From Bacteroidota bacterium (GTDB taxonomy: Bacteria; Bacteroidota; Bacteroidia; Flavobacteriales; Flavobacteriaceae), in the NCBI GenBank assembly GCA_947460615.1, contig CANHHG010000003.1, positions 1 to 64,000 on the forward strand: 64,000 nt of DNA. The letters are read 5' to 3'. This document shows positions 59,405-64,000 of this stretch, in pieces. Position 1 is the stretch's first letter. Every line of letters starts with the position of its first letter. The position numbers were made by a program, and so were the translations under genes. A model generated the notes under the pieces. That model worked only from the letters and a program-made list of their open reading frames with translations, made no database searches and was not told the DNA's origin.

Positions 59405-60454
59405 TTATAGGTTTTTGATTGAGTTATCAAAATTCGATTTTATGAAATCAGTGACAAGATATCCGATTAGTTTACCTATCAAATGATTGTTTTTTTCTTC
59501 ACCAAGTTCTGGGGCTCCTTCACAAAGATGTAGGTAGGCGACATTTTTATTATTTCCAAAAAAGTAAATAAATTGACGCAATTTTTCAATAGAAAAACCA
59601 CTTAAAGTCATGGCGCTACTGGCAATGTTTGGAATTGCATCAAGGTCAATTTCTAACCCAAAACGTTCCTCTTTTATAAAATCTAAGGCTAGATTCATTT
59701 CAGATTCAAACTTTTTCTGTTTTCTAATTTGAATTTCATCATAAGTATTAAATTTAACCCGATCATCAATTTTCTTAAGAGAATCCAATACACTCTTAGA
59801 GGTATAATTTTCGTGCAATCCAAAAATAAAATATCGATTTAAAAATCCTTCTTCAAAGGCATAAGAAAATCCATTTCCGCTATGTCTTCCCTCTAGAATT
59901 CTAAAATCAGAATGGGCATCAAAATTGATTGCATTAATAGGCTTGCCAAAAGCTAGAGCAGAACCCTTAATATTTCCATACGCATTATTGTGACCGCCAC
60001 CAATAATTATTGGAATTTTCCCAGCTTTAATAATATTACAAATAATATGAGAAACTTCTTTGTCAATTTTTTGAACTAATTGATTCAATATTTTACGATC
60101 ACTATCAGTATTAACATCTAAATGCTGACTTTCAGCCATTTCTTCACTTACATCGAGAGTACCTAAAACTAATAGTTGGCTTCCTTTACAAAAACGATTG
60201 TGTTGAATATTTGCAATACTTTTTATTGCACTTTCCCATGCAGAAGCTGCGCCAGTTCTACCATGATTGGCTCTAATTCCAATATCTTCAGGAATTCCAA
60301 ATAGTACGTATTTTGCATCGCAAGTAGATAAAAAAACACCAGCATCTGTATTTTTTGGCACAGTTAACATTTTCTCACCAAATTTAACCTCTCCAGATCT
60401 GAAGTTAGTTACTTTCGCTAGTTCGTTAATTGTGAAGGGAACCAATTTTTCCAT
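59405..60454 (-). CDS. arginase/formimidoylglutamase family protein
   Basis: GIPEDIGIRANHGRTGA...IIGGGHNNAYGN...INFDAHSDFR...GLEIDLDAIP. Confidence 0.9.
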   Translation of the reverse strand: MEKLVPFTINELAKVTNFRSGEVKFGEKMLTVPKNTDAGVFLSTCDAKYVLFGIPEDIGIRANHGRTGAASAWESAIKSIANIQHNRFCKGSQLLVLGTLDVSEEMAESQHLDVNTDSDRKILNQLVQKIDKEVSHIICNIIKAGKIPIIIGGGHNNAYGNIKGSALAFGKPINAINFDAHSDFRILEGRHSGNGFSYAFEEGFLNRYFIFGLHENYTSKSVLDSLKKIDDRVKFNTYDEIQIRKQKKFESEMNLALDFIKEERFGLEIDLDAIPNIASSAMTLSGFSIEKLRQFIYFFGNNKNVAYLHLCEGAPELGEEKNNHLIGKLIGYLVTDFIKSNFDNSIKNL

Positions 60455-60543
60455 ACCATATTTGTTTTACCAAAAATAATATATTTTAATTACTTACGTT
60501 GTTAGAATATTAATTATTATTTTCGTAAAAATTTTAATACATT

Positions 60544-61419
60544 ATGGAAAATCAAAACAACAATTCAAGTCTCAAATCATTAATTATTGTACTATCTGTA
60601 CTTTTTGCTTTAAGCTTAGTATATATATACAAATTGACTACGGATGTCAATACTACGGAACAAAAGTTAACAACTACTTTATCTGAAAAAGAACAAGTAT
60701 TGAAAGATCTTAACGATCTAAAAACGACTTATGATACTGCAATTGCAGAAAATACCTCAATCTCAGACGAGTTAATTGCAGAAAGAGATAAAGTAGTCGC
60801 TTTAATGGAGAAATTAAAAAATTCAAATGGTGATGTAGCTAAATTTAAAAAGCAATATTTAGCATTGGAATCAAAAATGAAAGGTTTAGTTGCTGAAAAT
60901 GAAACTTTAAAGAAAGACAACACCGTTTTAAAAGTCCAACGCGACAGTACTATTGTGGTTCTTGACGAATCAAAAAAGACAAACAAAGAACTAACGGGTC
61001 AAAATGAAGATCTAAGCAAAACAGTTGAAAAAGGTTCTAAATTGGCAATTGTAAATTTAAAAACAGCGGCATTTATTGTTAGAAGTTCAGGTAAAGAAAT
61101 TGCCACTGATAAAGCAAGTCGAGCTGATATTCTAAAAGTAAGTTTCACTATTGCAGAAAATTCTATTGCTAAATCTGGAGATAGAAAATACTACGTTCAA
61201 GTAATTGATGGTAAAAACAATGTAATGGGAGAGCGTCAAACTGAAAAATTTGCTGATAAATCGTTAACATATAGTTACATTGCAAATGTTAAATACGCAA
61301 ATAAAACACTTGATATAGTGCAAAACATACCTTCAGATAAATTTGAAAAAGGAACTTACTACGTGAATGTTTTTGATAATGGTCAGTTGGTTTCTAATAC
61401 CACTTTTACACTCAAATAA
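60544..61419 (+). CDS. membrane-anchored coiled-coil protein
   Basis: N-terminal TM SLIIVLSVLFALSLVYIY, long coiled coil, C-terminal beta-rich domain. Confidence 0.78.
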   Translation: MENQNNNSSLKSLIIVLSVLFALSLVYIYKLTTDVNTTEQKLTTTLSEKEQVLKDLNDLKTTYDTAIAENTSISDELIAERDKVVALMEKLKNSNGDVAKFKKQYLALESKMKGLVAENETLKKDNTVLKVQRDSTIVVLDESKKTNKELTGQNEDLSKTVEKGSKLAIVNLKTAAFIVRSSGKEIATDKASRADILKVSFTIAENSIAKSGDRKYYVQVIDGKNNVMGERQTEKFADKSLTYSYIANVKYANKTLDIVQNIPSDKFEKGTYYVNVFDNGQLVSNTTFTLK

Positions 61420-61437
61420 TACATTGTATAAATTATT

Positions 61438-61469
61438 AAAAGGGGTTTGTTTTACAATCCCCTTTTTTT
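61438..61469. terminator. bidirectional intrinsic terminator
   Basis: AAAAGGGGTTTGTTTTACAATCCCCTTTTTTT. Confidence 0.85.
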
Positions 61470-62706
61470 ATATTATAACTTTCCCTTCAATAATTACCGA
61501 ATCAATTAAGTTGCTTCCAAAAGCATAAGGCAACTCATAAATAGAATTTAGGGGTTTGGTAATTATAATACTTGCTTTTTTACCAATGGTTATACTTCCA
61601 TGGGTTTTTGAAATCGCCATAGCGAAAGCACCATTTAGGGTGGCTGCATTTATTGCTTCTTCAGGAGTCATTTTCATTTTTATGCATGCCGTTGCAACTA
61701 CAAAATTCATATTTCCCGAAGGACTAGAACCTGGATTAAAATCGGTGGCTAAAGCCAATGGAAGTCCAGCTTCAATCATTTTACGAGCGGGAGTATAAGG
61801 AATTCCTAAAAAGTAAGAACAGCTGGGTAAAGCAACGGGCATGGTTTTGGAATTTTTCAAAATTTCAATATCCTCATTACTAATAACTTCTAAATGATCA
61901 ACTGAAAGTGCTTTATTATCAATTGCAACTTTTACTCCTCCAATTGAGTTAAATTGGTTCACATGAATTTTTGAAATAAGCCCAAATTTATTTCCAGCTT
62001 TCATGATTTGTTCAGTTTCTGAAACTGAAAAATAACCCAATTCGCAAAAAACATCTATAAAATCTGCTAATTTTTCACTTGAAATTGTGGGAAGCATTTC
62101 ATTGATAATTAAATCAATATAACCTTGGTGATTTTCTTTAAATTCGGTTGGAAATGCATGGGCGCCCAGAAACGAAGCTTTAATTTCTATTGGATAATTT
62201 GATTTTAATTTTTGAATTACTCGTAGCATTTTTAATTCACCCTCAACAGATAATCCATAACCTGATTTAATTTCCACTGCTCCAGTACCCAATTTCATTA
62301 TTTCTTCCAATCGGTTTTTGGATTGATAGTAGAGTTCTTGTTCAGAAGTTTCGTTTAATTTCTTTGCTGAATTAAGTATTCCGCCTCCACGGTTTGCTAT
62401 TTCCTCATACGACATTCCGTTTATTCGATCTACAAATTCTTGTTCTCGATTTCCAGCATATACAATATGTGTGTGGCTATCACACCAAGTTGGAAGTACC
62501 ATTTTACCCTTTACATCAATGGTTATGTCAATATTTGTGGAAGGGCAATTAATCATTTCACCATAATCAGCAATAAGATCATCCTCAATCAATAAATAGG
62601 CATTTTTTATAGTCGGCAACTGACTCATTTCGGCCCCTGACACCTTTAAAATGTCATTTTCTCGAACTTGAACTAGTTCTTTAATATTGATTAATAGCGT
62701 TTTCAT
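61468..62706 (-). CDS. hutI: imidazolonepropionase
   Basis: LPTWCDSHTHIVYAGNREQEFVDRINGMSYEEIANRGGGI...EIKSGYGLSVEGELKMLRVI...ATDFNPGSSP; start trimmed from 62763. Confidence 0.95.
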   Translation of the reverse strand: MKTLLINIKELVQVRENDILKVSGAEMSQLPTIKNAYLLIEDDLIADYGEMINCPSTNIDITIDVKGKMVLPTWCDSHTHIVYAGNREQEFVDRINGMSYEEIANRGGGILNSAKKLNETSEQELYYQSKNRLEEIMKLGTGAVEIKSGYGLSVEGELKMLRVIQKLKSNYPIEIKASFLGAHAFPTEFKENHQGYIDLIINEMLPTISSEKLADFIDVFCELGYFSVSETEQIMKAGNKFGLISKIHVNQFNSIGGVKVAIDNKALSVDHLEVISNEDIEILKNSKTMPVALPSCSYFLGIPYTPARKMIEAGLPLALATDFNPGSSPSGNMNFVVATACIKMKMTPEEAINAATLNGAFAMAISKTHGSITIGKKASIIITKPLNSIYELPYAFGSNLIDSVIIEGKVII

Positions 62707-62774
62707 AAAATGATTTTTAGTAAAAATACTTTGAATTTTGGAATATTTCCTAAATTTATACAAAATTAGATATT

Positions 62775-63845
62775 GTGAGAAAAATTAAATATAAAAAAGG
62801 AAGAAAAGTTCAACCTTCTGTTTTGGAATATACAGGAGTATATAAAGACCTTCATACTCAAATGCAACTTTTTGTTTATAGTGAGGAAGATTTAATTGAG
62901 TATCATGATTTTAATGTCTCTAATTTATCTAAAACCCTTGATTTAACAAAAGTAAATTGGTTAAATATCCATGGATTAAATGATGCCGAACTCATTAAAT
63001 CGGTTGGTGCTTATTTAGAGGTTGATAATTTTATTTTAGGAGATATATTAAACACTACAAGAAGAACAAAATTAGATGAACTTCATGATTTGCTTTTTTT
63101 TAATGTAAAATCGTTACTTCCAGCAGAAAATTCAGATAACATATCTGTGGAACAAATTAGTTTTTTAATTAAAGAGGGAGTTTTAGTTTCATTTCAAGAG
63201 AAAAGAAGTGATTTTTTTACTCATATTCGAGAACGAATCAGAACACATTCAGGAATAGTAAGATCCAAAAAAGCGGATTATCTTTTATTTTTATTGCTTG
63301 ACGCGATTATGGAGAATTTTTACATTACCATTGAGGCTGAAGAAAATAAAGTGGAATTACTGATCAACTTATCAAAAACAAGTACAGATCCATTAATACT
63401 AGTGCAAATCGAGAAGCATAGAGATAATTTTAATTTTCTTAAACGTTCCATTATTCCATTAAGAGACTCTTTATATTCAATTAAAAGTATCAAAGATGAC
63501 GATGTTTTTAATGCAATAGCACATGAAAATTTCAGTTTTTTCTCCCGCTTACATCAAAAGAGCTTGGAACTTTTAGATCAAATTGATGACGATATGGTGA
63601 CACTTGATAGTGCGTCTAATTTCTTTTTCTCTTCTCAGAATCATAAAATGAATGAGGTGATGAAAACACTAACGGTTATATCGGCGATTTTTATTCCGCT
63701 AACATTTATAGTTGGGGTTTATGGAATGAATTTTGAAAATATGCCGGAATTGAAATATACCTATGGCTATTACATTGTAATTGGTGCTATGTTTACAATT
63801 GCTTTAGGAATGGTTTATTATTTTAAAAAACGCAATTGGTTTTAA
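62775..63845 (+). CDS. corA: magnesium/cobalt transporter CorA (GTG start)
   Basis: C-terminal MKTLTVISAIFIPLTFIVGVYGMNFENMPEL with the GMN motif. Confidence 0.96.
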   Translation: MRKIKYKKGRKVQPSVLEYTGVYKDLHTQMQLFVYSEEDLIEYHDFNVSNLSKTLDLTKVNWLNIHGLNDAELIKSVGAYLEVDNFILGDILNTTRRTKLDELHDLLFFNVKSLLPAENSDNISVEQISFLIKEGVLVSFQEKRSDFFTHIRERIRTHSGIVRSKKADYLLFLLLDAIMENFYITIEAEENKVELLINLSKTSTDPLILVQIEKHRDNFNFLKRSIIPLRDSLYSIKSIKDDDVFNAIAHENFSFFSRLHQKSLELLDQIDDDMVTLDSASNFFFSSQNHKMNEVMKTLTVISAIFIPLTFIVGVYGMNFENMPELKYTYGYYIVIGAMFTIALGMVYYFKKRNWF

Positions 63846-63848
63846 TCA

Positions 63849-64000
63849 TCACATCCATTTTAATATTTTTCTGATCAAAGTCAGTTTTCCTTTGTAAGGG
63901 GCATATCTCAAGGGTAAATCAAGCCAGTTTGCCTTTTTTACAATTGCTTTTTTATGTGAAAAAGTATCAAAGCTCATTTTACCATGATAGGCTCCAATTC
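63849..64000 (-). CDS. aldehyde dehydrogenase family protein, C-terminal fragment (truncated by window edge)
   Basis: Minus-strand frame: AYHGKMSFDTFSHKKAIVKKANWLDLPLRYAPYKGKLTLIRKILKWM*, the ALDH class 3 C-terminal pattern (YHGKxSFDTFSH). Confidence 0.85.
   Translation of the reverse strand, partial: IGAYHGKMSFDTFSHKKAIVKKANWLDLPLRYAPYKGKLTLIRKILKWM

Overview
This window looks like AT-rich chromosomal core sequence from a Flavobacterium-like Bacteroidota. Supporting signs are TTG-N18-20-TAnnTTTG promoters and typical Flavobacteriia families such as a CCC-motif membrane protein, a CAL67264-type small membrane protein and LptF/G. I call about 56 protein-coding genes plus partial genes at both edges. 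The left edge carries the C-terminal helix G of a microbial rhodopsin. The right edge carries the C-terminus of an aldehyde dehydrogenase. There is one small SRP RNA gene, many intrinsic terminators, and two copies of a short dispersed hairpin repeat. I found no tRNA, rRNA, CRISPR array, IS element, prophage or obvious defence island. No single feature is clearly a new multi-gene system. The best leads are: (1) a 35-codon single-TM micro-ORF, missing from the ORF track, packed between a PIG-L deacetylase gene and an SSS symporter gene; (2) a YbiT-like ABC-F protein in which one composite ATP site has lost both its Walker A and its signature motif; (3) a 58-aa GldL-N-like membrane micro-ORF, also missing from the track; (4) an orphan HsdR-N-type PD-(D/E)XK protein next to holA; (5) tandem palindromes abutting a marR start codon in an efflux/nitroreductase cluster; (6) the dispersed hairpin repeat. 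All calls come from reading the sequence. No searches were run.
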